DNA from: Cytobacillus oceanisediminis
GTDB lineage: Bacteria > Bacillota > Bacilli > Bacillales > Cytobacillaceae
NCBI RefSeq assembly: GCF_004366035.1
Contig: NZ_SOEE01000002.1
Location: 434,001 to 498,000, forward strand
DNA length: 64,000 nucleotides
Reading direction: 5' to 3'
This document shows positions 28,595-37,571 of the stretch, piece by piece (the first letter of the stretch is position 1; each line of letters opens with the position of its first letter). Under the pieces are notes generated by a model, which searched no databases, was not told where the DNA came from, and saw only the letters and a list, made by a program, of their open reading frames with translations. A program made the position numbers and the translations under genes.

Positions 28595-29008
28595 TTACTT
28601 CGTTAGTGCATGTTCAACTTTAATGCAGCGGTCCATGATGACAGTGAAGCCTTTTTCTTTTAGAAAATCATATGCTTCCTGGTTCGCCACTCCTAGCTGA
28701 GCCCAGAAGATATCAGCATCCATTTCAGCAAACTCCCGCGCAATTTCCGGAAGAAACTCAGAGCGCCTGAATACATTGACGATATCTACATGTCCCTCGA
28801 TCTCTTTAAGACTTCCTACAGCCTTTACACCAAGTACCTCATCAATAGCCGGATTAACCGGTATAATTTCATAACCGGCTTTCTGCATCGCCTCTGACAC
28901 CATATAGGATGTACGTTCAGGATTTCCGCTTAACCCCACAACAGCAATCCGCTTTGCCTTTTTTAACAGTACACCCATTTCGTCCCTGCTTGGATTTTCA
29001 ATAGCCAT
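28595..29008 (-). CDS. yneT: CoA-binding domain protein YneT
   Basis: 137 residues with a Rossmann fold. The N-terminal nucleotide loop is IAVVGLSGNPERTSYMVS, followed by GYEIIPVNPAIDEVLG and DIVNVFRR, typical of stand-alone CoA-binding (succinyl-CoA synthetase alpha-like) proteins. Function unproven. In B. subtilis yneT lies beside parE and plsY. The parE side is conserved here, but plsY is about 29 kb away. Confidence 0.88.
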   Translation of the reverse strand: MAIENPSRDEMGVLLKKAKRIAVVGLSGNPERTSYMVSEAMQKAGYEIIPVNPAIDEVLGVKAVGSLKEIEGHVDIVNVFRRSEFLPEIAREFAEMDADIFWAQLGVANQEAYDFLKEKGFTVIMDRCIKVEHALTK

Positions 29009-29079
29009 TTTGTTCCCTCCAATTTTTCTGGTTAATTATATTTTACCTAAAAACGTAAAAGCGCACTAACTTATTGCTC

Positions 29080-29940
29080 TTATTCCCAAATATTCAGCTT
29101 ATAAAAACTCAATGCCCTTTCAACTTTAAATCCTGCTTTTTTATAAAGAAAAAGGGCTTTCTCGTTTGTTGTTCCCACACAAAGCTTAATGCTTGCGGCT
29201 CCAGCATTCACAAAAAGATCATGAACCGCCATATCAAGAAATTTCCGTCCAATGCCCTTATTGCGTTTACTGGAGTTCACACCAATGATTTCAATGCTTC
29301 CTTCTTTTTCTTCACGATTGTATTCTGCATATAAATAGCCATTTAATCCATCCGCATCACCAGATGCATAAACTTTGTGATCATCATTCACTCTTCCGAT
29401 AATCTCTTTTCCTGAATAATATGTATGGGGAAACACGGTATCATGCAAATGGATAAACTCACTATGGCAGCGAGGAGGCAATAAACTGACATCTCTTAAA
29501 TCAATACTGGGATATCCTTTCAGTTCCATGAATGTATGAGCAGATTGCAGCTTGAACCCGTTCCTTGAAGCAAATTCGGCAGCAGTATGGTTGGCTATAT
29601 CCGCAAACAGAAAATAAGAATGCAGGTTTCCTTCAAAGTAATGAAGGGCTTTTTCCCATAAAAGTCTCATAATTTCATTTTCCTGAACAAAAGGTCCCCA
29701 TAATTCTGCTGTGCCTTTATTAAGATCAGCATCTACTCCCAAAAAACCTGCAATCGCACCATCCTCCCAGACAATAAATGCAGCTGATTCGGCATCACTA
29801 TTCATTTCTTCCAGACTATGAAGAATATCATCTTGGCTGGTCCCCAAATACCCTATATGGCACTGGGGCAAAGAGTTCAATCTTGCAATAAACTCGGATG
29901 CCTGCACTAGATTTGCATGATTCAAATTGCCAGCTTTCAC
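29080..29940 (-). CDS. GNAT acetyltransferase, probably double domain
   Basis: 286 residues. The C-terminal GNAT domain has the acetyl-CoA site VNSSKRNKGIGRKFLDMAV (R-x-x-G-I-G form) and the closing motif NEKALFLYKKAGFKVER. The N-terminal half (AAFIVWEDGAIAGFLGV, SRNGFKLQSAHTFMEL) resembles a degenerate second GNAT domain. Acceptor unknown. A strong terminator lies between it and the purine island to its right. Confidence 0.83.
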   Translation of the reverse strand: MKAGNLNHANLVQASEFIARLNSLPQCHIGYLGTSQDDILHSLEEMNSDAESAAFIVWEDGAIAGFLGVDADLNKGTAELWGPFVQENEIMRLLWEKALHYFEGNLHSYFLFADIANHTAAEFASRNGFKLQSAHTFMELKGYPSIDLRDVSLLPPRCHSEFIHLHDTVFPHTYYSGKEIIGRVNDDHKVYASGDADGLNGYLYAEYNREEKEGSIEIIGVNSSKRNKGIGRKFLDMAVHDLFVNAGAASIKLCVGTTNEKALFLYKKAGFKVERALSFYKLNIWE

Positions 29941-29973
29941 ATCATCACATCCCTTTCAATATTTTACCATAAT

Positions 29974-30002
29974 AAAACGGCTGATTAGCTCTCAGCCGTT
30001 TT
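29974..30002 (-). terminator. Terminator at the end of the leftward purine/BMC operon
   Basis: An 11-bp perfect stem AAAACGGCTGA / TCAGCCGTTTT (29974-29984 with 29992-30002). On the minus strand the T-rich arm follows the SsnA-like gene directly. Confidence 0.85.
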
Positions 30003-30008
30003 AGAAGA

Positions 30009-31346
30009 TTAATAAACGGCTGTCTCTAATCTTTTGAGCAGCCTCTTTATGCTGATGTTCGCTTCTCTTAACACCATTTCTTTATCAACCGTTTTTAGCT
30101 TCCTATTTTCCATGACGATTTTCCCGTTTACAATGGTTGTTTCTACGTCTGCGCGAGTGGCTGAATAGACAATCCTGGAGATGGTGTCGATACCAAATGA
30201 CGGATACACATGAAAATCATTCAGATTAAGAATAGCAAGGTCTGCCTTCTTGCCGGGCTCAAGGCTTCCGATTTCCTTCTCCATTCCAACTGCTTTAGCT
30301 CCGCCGATCGTAGCCATTCTGAAGACTGTTCTGGCATCCATTGCTGTTGGTCCATGTACAGGCTTCTGAATGATTGCAGCCAATCTCATTTCATTGAACA
30401 TATCCAGATTGTTATTGCATGGAGCACCATCAGCACCCAGGCTGACAAAAGCCTGCTGATCCAATAAGGAAGGAATTTCTGCTACACCTGATGCCAGCTT
30501 TAAATTTGATCCCGGACAATGGCTGACCTTTACACCACGTTCTTTGATGATCTTTCTTTCTTCTTCATCAAGCCAAACACAATGCGCAAGAATCAGCCTT
30601 TCATTGGCAAGCCCAATGCTGTCCAGGTAAACTACATTCCGCATGCCTAATTCTCTTTCGACAAGCAGAATTTCATTTGCATTTTCCGATGCGTGCGTAT
30701 GGACCCTTACATTGTACTGTGCAGAAAGATCCCTGACACTTGTCAGCAATTCCTCTGTGCAGGAAACGACAAAACGGGGACAGAAGGCATATTGTATTCG
30801 TCCATTATCGTGATTATGCCATTTTTCAAGCAGATCTACGCTTTGCTGGATGGACTTTAAGGTATTTTCTCTTAACGGAACCGGCACCTCTTCCCCCTTA
30901 TCCATCATGACCTTTCCGGCAAGTGCCCGTATGCCGCTTTCGGAAATTGCCTGAAATGCAAATTCGGTATGATTGACTGTCTCCATGTCCACCACAGTTG
31001 TTGTTCCGCTTTGCAGCAATTCGCCAATCCCCAGCATGGCAGAATAGTAGATGGATTCTTCATCATGAGAGGCCTCTAGCGGCCAGATTTTCTGCTTCAG
31101 CCAATCAAGCAGTTCAAGATCATCAGCCTGCCCTCGGAATAAGGTCTGGCATAGATGAATATGTGTCTGGATAAATCCGGGTATAATTGTTTTTCCTGAT
31201 GCATCCACTACTTTATCAGCTTTATGTGCTAAGTTTTGGCCAATTTCAGCGATGCGGTCATCCACAATATAAAGGTCGCCGAAGAAGATTTCTTCAGCTG
31301 TGTTCATCGTGATGATTTCAGCATTTTTTATCAGAATACTGCTCAA
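30009..31346 (-). CDS. TrzA/SsnA-like amidohydrolase (aminohydrolase of purine/imidazole type)
   Basis: 445-residue metal-dependent deaminase of the TrzA/ATZ/guanine-deaminase branch. Metal ligands: QTHIHLCQTLFRG with His62 and His64, VHTHASEN, HCPGSNLKLASG and GADGAPCNNNLDMF. Family members deaminate guanine, thioadenosine, hydroxy-s-triazines and similar rings; SsnA belongs to bacterial purine-degradation clusters. It is the last gene of the operon, overlapping the M20 gene by 4 bases. In this setting I infer a ring deaminase acting on guanine or an aminoimidazole; sequence alone does not settle it. Confidence 0.78.
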   Translation of the reverse strand: MSSILIKNAEIITMNTAEEIFFGDLYIVDDRIAEIGQNLAHKADKVVDASGKTIIPGFIQTHIHLCQTLFRGQADDLELLDWLKQKIWPLEASHDEESIYYSAMLGIGELLQSGTTTVVDMETVNHTEFAFQAISESGIRALAGKVMMDKGEEVPVPLRENTLKSIQQSVDLLEKWHNHDNGRIQYAFCPRFVVSCTEELLTSVRDLSAQYNVRVHTHASENANEILLVERELGMRNVVYLDSIGLANERLILAHCVWLDEEERKIIKERGVKVSHCPGSNLKLASGVAEIPSLLDQQAFVSLGADGAPCNNNLDMFNEMRLAAIIQKPVHGPTAMDARTVFRMATIGGAKAVGMEKEIGSLEPGKKADLAILNLNDFHVYPSFGIDTISRIVYSATRADVETTIVNGKIVMENRKLKTVDKEMVLREANISIKRLLKRLETAVY

Positions 31347-32515
31347 TTTTCCCCTCTCCCTTGCACAGAACTTGGTTCTCCGGGCTCCAGCTTTCCATAG
31401 GTCATGATAAGCTGCCTGTAAAATTGAATGGAGCGCTGATAAGCCTCCAGACTAACCCACTCGTTTGGCTGATGGGCAAGCTTTTCGTCACCCGGGCCGT
31501 AAATCAAGGTAGGAATTTCACTCCTTGGATTAAGAACAGCACCATCTGTGTAGTAGGACACCCCGTAATGGTTTGCTGCCGATTCGCCCCTGATCATTTG
31601 CGCTATTTGAATAATGTCCTCAGCAGGATCCGTTAAAATAGATGGACGATCAAGAATGGTTTCAATACTGTATTTATAAATTTCTCCTTGATCCATCAGC
31701 AGATCAAGCTTGGATTTTAGCATGTTTTTAAAACTGGAATGGGATTGAGGAGGGACGGTTCTTATATCTGCTCTGATGCTGCATTTATCTGGAATGACAT
31801 TGGTCTGCACTCCGCCTTCAATCATGGTAACAGCCAGACTGCTTTGTCCGAGGGGCTCCTTTTCTGTTTTCCATTCAATTTTCATTTCATCCAATAGCCG
31901 GACTATTTTAATCATATGATCTACTGCATTTATTCCCTGTTCCGGCATTGAACCGTGAGATGTTTTTCCATACGCTGTTATTTCAAGCCAAAGTGCCCCC
32001 TTATGGCCAATCACAATTTTTTCATTTGTTGGTTCTGCAATGATTAATGCATCGATTTTTCTGCAGTCATTCTCTTTTATAAAAGCCCTTGCCCCGCAGC
32101 TGTCGACTTCCTCCCCGGCTGTTGCCAAAAATGTAACGCCAGCAGGGGGTACAGTACTCGTGAGATAAAGCTCTTCCAAAGCGAGGAACATCGCTGCAAG
32201 ACCGCTTTTCATATCAGAAGCTCCTCTGCCATATATGCGCCCACCTGCGATTTCTCCTGAAAATGGAGAGTAAATCCATTCTCCCGTTCCAGGAGAAACG
32301 GTATCCATATGGCCGCATAAGACGAGCTGTTTACCGCTTTTTCCCGGAAGCGTAACTTCAAAATTGCTTCGAGTCTCATCAAGCATTGTCACTTTAAACG
32401 GCAGACCATTTTGTTTGCATCTGTTAATAAATGCTTCAGTCACTAAATGTTCGTTTCCGGGCGGATTAGAGCTGTCGATTTGAAGCAGCTGCTGAAGAAA
32501 CTGAATATCATTCAT
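31343..32515 (-). CDS. M20-family metallohydrolase (ArgE/DapE/YgeY-like)
   Basis: 390 residues. The first metal site is VLCGHMDTVSPG, the catalytic Glu pair is in TAGEEVDSCGA, the dimerisation lid has GKTSHGSMPEQGINA, and a further ligand is in the C-terminal GPGDEKLAHQPNEW. Family members cleave N-acyl or N-carbamoyl amino acids; YgeY is the member found in purine clusters. The overlap of one base with the DUF1989 gene and four with the SsnA-like gene places it in the operon. An N-acyl (for example formyl or formimino) glycine substrate is only a guess. Confidence 0.83.
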   Translation of the reverse strand: MNDIQFLQQLLQIDSSNPPGNEHLVTEAFINRCKQNGLPFKVTMLDETRSNFEVTLPGKSGKQLVLCGHMDTVSPGTGEWIYSPFSGEIAGGRIYGRGASDMKSGLAAMFLALEELYLTSTVPPAGVTFLATAGEEVDSCGARAFIKENDCRKIDALIIAEPTNEKIVIGHKGALWLEITAYGKTSHGSMPEQGINAVDHMIKIVRLLDEMKIEWKTEKEPLGQSSLAVTMIEGGVQTNVIPDKCSIRADIRTVPPQSHSSFKNMLKSKLDLLMDQGEIYKYSIETILDRPSILTDPAEDIIQIAQMIRGESAANHYGVSYYTDGAVLNPRSEIPTLIYGPGDEKLAHQPNEWVSLEAYQRSIQFYRQLIMTYGKLEPGEPSSVQGRGEN

Positions 32516-33138
32516 TAATCCGCCTCCACAATTTGCATTTTAATAGGGGTCACTTTAAACCCATTAACCGGTGCCATGTCCTGGGAACAGGTTGTACAGG
32601 CAATTACAACATCGCACAATGCTTTCAGCCTTATGTAATCACCAGGCTTGGAAAGAGGCTCGGTAATGACATAATCACCGGCATCATCAAGGACATTATT
32701 CATAAATATATTGATGGGATCCGGAATGACAGGAGGGTGGATATCATACTTTTTCAAAGCAGCCGCAATATTATCATGGCAATTGGGGTGATCCTCCTTG
32801 CCAAAATCAACTTTATAGCGGTAATAATCACAAGCAGGAAAGAAAAAATCATGTTTTCCAACAGTGTCTTCCACCACCTGCATCAGCGGGCGGCGGCGGT
32901 TGCTGTAAAGCCAATCTCCCGTTTTAAGCCGAATGCTGCTTAATGAGGCACGCATATGAACAGGGGAAACATGTTCCTCAGGATCTTTATAGTTAAAACA
33001 GACAAAATCCCCCACTTGTTTTCCTTCCATATCAATAATAATGAGCTCTTCTCCTTTGTGAATCAGAGCACTTCTTCCTTCATAAGGGGGGATAATAATT
33101 TCGTCCCTGATCATCCCCCTGTTAAAAACCTCTTTCAT
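32515..33138 (-). CDS. DUF1989 protein (urea-carboxylase-associated / carboxyguanidine deiminase type)
   Basis: 207 residues with the DUF1989 pattern: VGDFVCFNYKDPEEHVSP near residue 45, TVGKHDFFFPACD, NCHDNIAAAL, DPINIFMN, and the C-terminal ALCDVVIACTTCSQDM with clustered Cys. CgdA/CgdB of this family deiminate carboxyguanidine; others sit beside urea carboxylase. Neither guanidine nor urea carboxylase genes are present here. An amidine-cleaving step on a purine-derived compound such as formiminoglycine is a plausible inference. Confidence 0.8.
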   Translation of the reverse strand: MKEVFNRGMIRDEIIIPPYEGRSALIHKGEELIIIDMEGKQVGDFVCFNYKDPEEHVSPVHMRASLSSIRLKTGDWLYSNRRRPLMQVVEDTVGKHDFFFPACDYYRYKVDFGKEDHPNCHDNIAAALKKYDIHPPVIPDPINIFMNNVLDDAGDYVITEPLSKPGDYIRLKALCDVVIACTTCSQDMAPVNGFKVTPIKMQIVEAD

Positions 33139-33158
33139 TTGATCACCAACCTTTGTTG

Positions 33159-33842
33159 TTATTCAATGAAAACGGCAACAGCACGCACTGGAGATCCCGT
33201 TCCCTTTCGAATCCTGAGCGGCAGTCCGAAATATAGAAATCGCATTCCTGCAATTTGATCGAGATTACAGAGATTTTCCGTATTGGTTATCCCATACTCC
33301 CTGCAAATGAGGTGCCCGGAGTATTTGGGATCATCCGGATGGTCAATGGCCGGGGCATCGATGCCTATATTGACCGCACCTTTTTCAGCCAGCCATTTTG
33401 CTGCTTGATAATTTAGGCCCGTATAGGTTGTGAGCCATTTCTCTGTACCATAAGAGCGATTATAGTGGCCGGTATAGAGGAGAACGATATCGCCTTTTTC
33501 AATAAATTGTTGTGATTTCCGCAATGCCGTCTCGAGATCACGGTCTGTAATATATCGATCAGGCTGGATGTGGGACACATCCAGGCAAACTGCGGGCCCG
33601 TAAAAATATTCAAGCGGCATTTCATCGATGTATTTGCCGCTTGGATCATATTCATAGGTTGCATCGCTATGGGTTGGCCCATGTTCATTGATTAATAGAT
33701 TATTGGTTGCAAACATAAATCCTACTTGCTTTTCACTTTCTTCGTGAGAGATATTTGGGAAAATCATTGTTTTTTGATGAAGGGGAAAAACAGGCATCCC
33801 CTGATAAATTTCCTGTGTTAAATCGACTAATTTAACTCCCAT
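33159..33842 (-). CDS. Cyclase-family metal-dependent hydrolase (kynurenine-formamidase-like)
   Basis: 227 residues from ATG 33842 (AAGGAGG upstream; an in-frame extension to 33863 overlaps that site). The family metal motif HxGTHxD appears as HGPTHSD at NEHGPTHSDATYEYDP, and the C-terminal part has INIGIDAPAIDHPDD. Members hydrolyse N-formyl groups or cyclic amides. In this operon a formamidase or imidazolone-opening role is plausible. The second motif position is Pro where most relatives have Gly-Thr spacing, still compatible with the fold. Confidence 0.8.
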   Translation of the reverse strand: MGVKLVDLTQEIYQGMPVFPLHQKTMIFPNISHEESEKQVGFMFATNNLLINEHGPTHSDATYEYDPSGKYIDEMPLEYFYGPAVCLDVSHIQPDRYITDRDLETALRKSQQFIEKGDIVLLYTGHYNRSYGTEKWLTTYTGLNYQAAKWLAEKGAVNIGIDAPAIDHPDDPKYSGHLICREYGITNTENLCNLDQIAGMRFLYFGLPLRIRKGTGSPVRAVAVFIE

Positions 33843-33907
33843 GGTGTTCCTCCTTGCCTGCAAATTCTTTTACTATATGAAAAGCGGCAGGGAACGCCGC
33901 TTTTAGT

Positions 33908-35719
33908 TCAATTAATAATGGTCGGAATGACCTCAAACTTATCTACATCGATTAGGCCCATATCTGTAATTTTCCACTTAGGGCTTGTTACCAGTGACCA
34001 GAATGATAAATGCATAAACGGAACTTCCATGCCGCAGCCAAGAACATCTTTGGCAAGCTGCGATAATTCGTCTACCTTTTCACTCATTTCTTTTCCGGTT
34101 AATTCGTCTGTCATTAAACCGCCAATCCTTAATGGCAGGTCACCGACTACTTTGCTATCCTTTATCATCGCTATACCGCCATCCATTGCAATTACACGGT
34201 TCACCGCAGTTACCATATCTTCGTAGTTTGTCCCAGTTACGATGATATTGTGTGTATCATGGGCGACGCTTTCTGCAATGGCACCGCTTTTCAAATCAAA
34301 GCCATGCAGGAAAGTCTTGCCGATTTTTCCTGTTCTGCCGTGGCGTTCTACAACCAGTAGCGGCAGCACGTCCTTCTTAAGGCAAGGCAGCACAATTCCG
34401 TCTTTGACATTCAGAGTGAACTCACTTCCGCCAGTTAAGTTCTGAAAAGGTATAGCTTCAATTGCCCTTACTTTTGCTCGGCTGCCTGATGCCTCAATAC
34501 CCAGCTCCTTTAGTGTTACAGGTTTTCTCTTCACTGACTTTTTCACACTTTCCGGATATATGTAAGGAGCAATATCTATGGTTAATTCGCCTTTTTCTGC
34601 TGCTTTTTTTCCTGCAAGATATACCTGGTCAACGGTCATATTATTCAGATCGCTGATTACGACAACATCAGCCCGTTTTCCTGGTGCAATTACCCCTACA
34701 TCTTTAAAGCCAAAATGGGAAGCCGGATTTATGGTCGCCATTTGGATGGCTTCTACAGGATCAATGCCTACAGCAATAGTTCTGCGGACAATATCATTCA
34801 TATGTCCGTAATTTAACAGATCAGCAGGCACCATATCGTCTGATACAAGGATTGCACGGCGGGAATCGAGTCCATCCTCTGTTATGGCACGAATACAGTC
34901 TGCCATATTTCTTTGGGAGGAGCCTTCACGCATGAACACACTTACACCATTCCGCAGCTTTTCGACTGTTTCTTCTTTCGTCGTAGTCTCATGGCAGGAC
35001 ACATGGTTCCCGCCACTGATAATATGGGCTGCAAGCTCTTTGCCAAACAAGCCTGGTGCATTCCCTTCAACCGTTTTTCCAATGCTGTTAGCATAGGAAA
35101 CTGCGGCAACAAGGTCGTCTATTAATTCCGGGGCATGCTCATATACCGGCCTGATATTGCTGAAGCTTTGGATCTCTCCAATTCCCTGCACATTTGGGTC
35201 AGCCAATAGCTCTTTCATATCCTTGGAGGTCACATCAAATCCGGAGGTTTCAAGTCCGGGAGCATCAGGCACCGCGCAGGGAACCGTGAAAAGAATCCGG
35301 TTAGGAAGTGTCTTTGCTTCTTCAATCATCGCCTGCATCCCGTGAACCCCCAAGACATTCCCAATTTCATGCGGATCTCCGATCAGAGTGGTGGTTCCAG
35401 TCGGAATGGAAAGCTTGGAGAATTCCGTACATGTCAGCATTGCACTTTCAAAATGCATATGAGAATCAATAAACCCGGGACATACGAATTTCCCTTGTAT
35501 GTCTTCCACTTTCGTTTTTGGCCCGATTAAGTCTTTTGCATCTCCAGCCATTAAAATATATTCGCCTTTCATCGCAACATCTGCTTTATAAATCTCCCGG
35601 GTGATGACATTGATGAAGTATCCGCCTTTTAGGACTACATCAGCAAACTGGCTGGAATCAAGCAGCACGTCAATAAGCTTGCGGTATTGCACTGCCTTTT
35701 TTATGTCTTTTGCATCCAT
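33908..35719 (-). CDS. Adenine-deaminase-like amidohydrolase within the BMC operon
   Basis: 603 residues, Ade/AdeC family. Metal and catalytic motifs: FIDSHMHFESAML, GDPHEIGNVLG, SCHETTTKEE, LVSDDMVPADL and the C-terminal VAHDTHNIIVTGT domain. It is distinct from the canonical adenine deaminase at 52158. Its position directly beside the BMC pentamer gene (3-base gap) suggests the enzyme is targeted to or associated with the shell. It may deaminate adenine or a related amino-heterocycle such as aminoimidazole. Confidence 0.85.
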   Translation of the reverse strand: MDAKDIKKAVQYRKLIDVLLDSSQFADVVLKGGYFINVITREIYKADVAMKGEYILMAGDAKDLIGPKTKVEDIQGKFVCPGFIDSHMHFESAMLTCTEFSKLSIPTGTTTLIGDPHEIGNVLGVHGMQAMIEEAKTLPNRILFTVPCAVPDAPGLETSGFDVTSKDMKELLADPNVQGIGEIQSFSNIRPVYEHAPELIDDLVAAVSYANSIGKTVEGNAPGLFGKELAAHIISGGNHVSCHETTTKEETVEKLRNGVSVFMREGSSQRNMADCIRAITEDGLDSRRAILVSDDMVPADLLNYGHMNDIVRRTIAVGIDPVEAIQMATINPASHFGFKDVGVIAPGKRADVVVISDLNNMTVDQVYLAGKKAAEKGELTIDIAPYIYPESVKKSVKRKPVTLKELGIEASGSRAKVRAIEAIPFQNLTGGSEFTLNVKDGIVLPCLKKDVLPLLVVERHGRTGKIGKTFLHGFDLKSGAIAESVAHDTHNIIVTGTNYEDMVTAVNRVIAMDGGIAMIKDSKVVGDLPLRIGGLMTDELTGKEMSEKVDELSQLAKDVLGCGMEVPFMHLSFWSLVTSPKWKITDMGLIDVDKFEVIPTIIN

Positions 35720-35722
35720 TTA

Positions 35723-35998
35723 TTAACCCCCTGTTTCTCCTTCTATACTGTCAATAATTCCGATAATGGCTGCATCTATAGGAGCATCTTTATTTTGGAC
35801 GGCTCTTGATGCCATGCTTCCAGTCACATATATGACCTTTTCTCCTATTCCGGCACCAACAGTATCAACGGTTATAATGGGGTTCGGTAACAGCGATCCA
35901 TCCAATCCTAAAGGCTGGGTAATTAATAATTTTGTGCCAACCAGATTATCATCTTTTCTAGTGGCAGTTACACGACCAACCACTATTCCCATTTGCAT
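35723..35998 (-). CDS. BMC-P shell vertex protein (EutN/CcmL family)
   Basis: 91-residue pentamer-forming protein that caps the vertices of a bacterial microcompartment. Starts MQMGIVVGRVTATRKDDNL, with GAGIGEKVIYVTGS and DAAIIGIIDSI near the end, all family hallmarks. Its presence indicates a closed polyhedral shell. It lies between the adenine-deaminase-like gene and the unknown BMC-associated gene. Confidence 0.93.
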   Translation of the reverse strand: MQMGIVVGRVTATRKDDNLVGTKLLITQPLGLDGSLLPNPIITVDTVGAGIGEKVIYVTGSMASRAVQNKDAPIDAAIIGIIDSIEGETGG

Positions 35999-36011
35999 AA
36001 AGATCTTCCCC

Positions 36012-36743
36012 TTAAAGTAAAATGATTTCGATCTTCAGTTCCTTTGCTGTATCTCTTGCAAGAGGGGTAATGATAGCCCCTTTTGGAACAGCTATTTCAT
36101 CAAGCATATTCAAATGGGCAAACCGGACTGATTCATCGGTAATAACCGTTTTCTTCAAATGCTGAACAGCAAAGTCTGCTTGTTCATTGAAATCTATTAA
36201 TCTGATTCCGAGCATCTTCAGCTCTGCCATATGCTGACCGAGCTTTCTTTTTAACAAGTCCGGGCCTTTATCCATTCCTTTCAGTTTCCAATATTGGCTG
36301 AAAGGATCACCTCCAGACTTTAAAGCCGTGACCCGTTTTCCCTTTAATAAGCCCTTAAGGATGATCTGCACCAATGGTCTTTTTTCGTTAAGGGACAATA
36401 TGTCTGTTATTAAAGAAAAAGATAGTATAGGCAAAAAGATTTCATCGAAATGATCAATTGACTGGTCATGAACCGCTGCAGGAGAGATCCAATCGTCATT
36501 TCCAGTCAGAAAAACTAACTCCTGAAGCGGAAATTGTTTAAGCATTTCTTTCTCAGCAGCCATTCTTAGTGTAATATCTTCCTTTGTTAACTTTTTCAAG
36601 TAAGAAAATCCTGGTTCCATTCCTATCATATGAGAGGTCAAAAGAGCCAGGATGTGAGGTTTTCTGTCTCTGCAGCTGTCATTTCGCAGGTAAAGCTCCT
36701 GCAGAGTGTTTTTTGCCATAACACTCTGCTTTTTGCTGCTCAT
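36012..36743 (-). CDS. Microcompartment-associated protein, TIGR02536-like
   Basis: 243 residues, soluble. I recognise only the C-terminal stretch AVPKGAIITPLARDTAKELK, which resembles an ending shared by some ethanolamine-utilisation-associated proteins (TIGR02536 'eut_hyp') and other BMC locus proteins. The middle contains VTALKSGGDPFSQYWK, and the region near residue 60-120 is helical. It lies 2 bases from a BMC-H gene and 13 from BMC-P. Likely a shell- or lumen-associated accessory protein; no enzymatic motif is visible. Confidence 0.6.
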   Translation of the reverse strand: MSSKKQSVMAKNTLQELYLRNDSCRDRKPHILALLTSHMIGMEPGFSYLKKLTKEDITLRMAAEKEMLKQFPLQELVFLTGNDDWISPAAVHDQSIDHFDEIFLPILSFSLITDILSLNEKRPLVQIILKGLLKGKRVTALKSGGDPFSQYWKLKGMDKGPDLLKRKLGQHMAELKMLGIRLIDFNEQADFAVQHLKKTVITDESVRFAHLNMLDEIAVPKGAIITPLARDTAKELKIEIILL

Positions 36744-36745
36744 GC

Positions 36746-37030
36746 TTATTCACCGATATTTTTTGATAATAGTGCTCTTTCAACTTCGCTGTGCGGCCTT
36801 GGAATGACATGTACCGAAATGAGTTCTCCTACTCTGCTGGCCGCTTCCGCTCCTGCATCGGTGGCAGCTTTAACCGCTCCGACGTCCCCTCTGACCATGA
36901 CCGTTACAAGACCAAATCCCACTTTTTCATATCCGCAGATCTCCACATTAGCTGCTTTAACCATTGCATCCGCTGCCTCTACTGCGCCTACCAGACCTTT
37001 TGTCTCGATTAATCCCAATGCTTCACCCAT
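36746..37030 (-). CDS. BMC-H shell hexamer protein 1 (pore GFG)
   Basis: 94-residue single-BMC-domain protein: [40 protein letters not shown], then [14 protein letters not shown] and VIPRPHSEV. Hexamers tile the shell facets. The usual pore loop Gly-Ser-Gly reads Gly-Phe-Gly, which would place a bulky ring at the pore. First of three BMC-H genes in the operon. Confidence 0.95.
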   Translation of the reverse strand: MGEALGLIETKGLVGAVEAADAMVKAANVEICGYEKVGFGLVTVMVRGDVGAVKAATDAGAEAASRVGELISVHVIPRPHSEVERALLSKNIGE

Positions 37031-37050
37031 TGTGTGTTTCCTCCTTAAAT

Positions 37051-37467
37051 TTACTGTACTGATGGTTTATCTGTATCGTTATCCTTAAGGTTATTGCTTT
37101 CTTTCTTTTGCTTTTTTCTTTTCGGCTCCGTTTCAAGTTTCTTATCCCCCTCAGCCTCAGTACCAGGATGTATATCTTCCAGTTTAAAATTCGGAAGCAG
37201 TTTTCCCGCTAATTCACTGTGTGCACGAGGGATAACATGAGCAGAAATTACTTTTCCAATTCTCTCTGCAGCACTCACACCAGCATCGACAGCAGACTTC
37301 ACAGCCGCTACATCCCCGTTGAAATGGATGGTCACGCCCAGATAGCCCTCCACTCCTATTACTTTTTCAATTCCTACAATTTCTACGTCTGCTGCTTTTA
37401 CGGCTGCATCTGCTGCAGAAACTGCTGTTGAATAACCAACGGTTTCAATCAAACCTAATGCTTGCAA
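37051..37467 (-). CDS. BMC-H shell protein 2 with long charged C-terminal tail
   Basis: 138 residues. A standard BMC domain ([20 protein letters not shown] to VIPRAHSEL, residues 1-88) has a longer pore loop ([18 protein letters not shown]) and is followed by about 50 residues rich in Lys, Glu and Asp ([13 protein letters not shown]). Such tails occur on minor shell proteins (EutK/PduK style) that recruit cargo or nucleic acid, but no known domain is visible in this one. Confidence 0.92.
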   Translation of the reverse strand: MQALGLIETVGYSTAVSAADAAVKAADVEIVGIEKVIGVEGYLGVTIHFNGDVAAVKSAVDAGVSAAERIGKVISAHVIPRAHSELAGKLLPNFKLEDIHPGTEAEGDKKLETEPKRKKQKKESNNLKDNDTDKPSVQ

Positions 37468-37571
37468 CTGAAAAATCCTCCTCCTGTAAAATTGACAAAG
37501 CTTCTCTCCGTGCCTATAAGATGCTTTCGGGATGAATAGTGCTGATCTGTGACAGCGATTCTGGCTGACAC

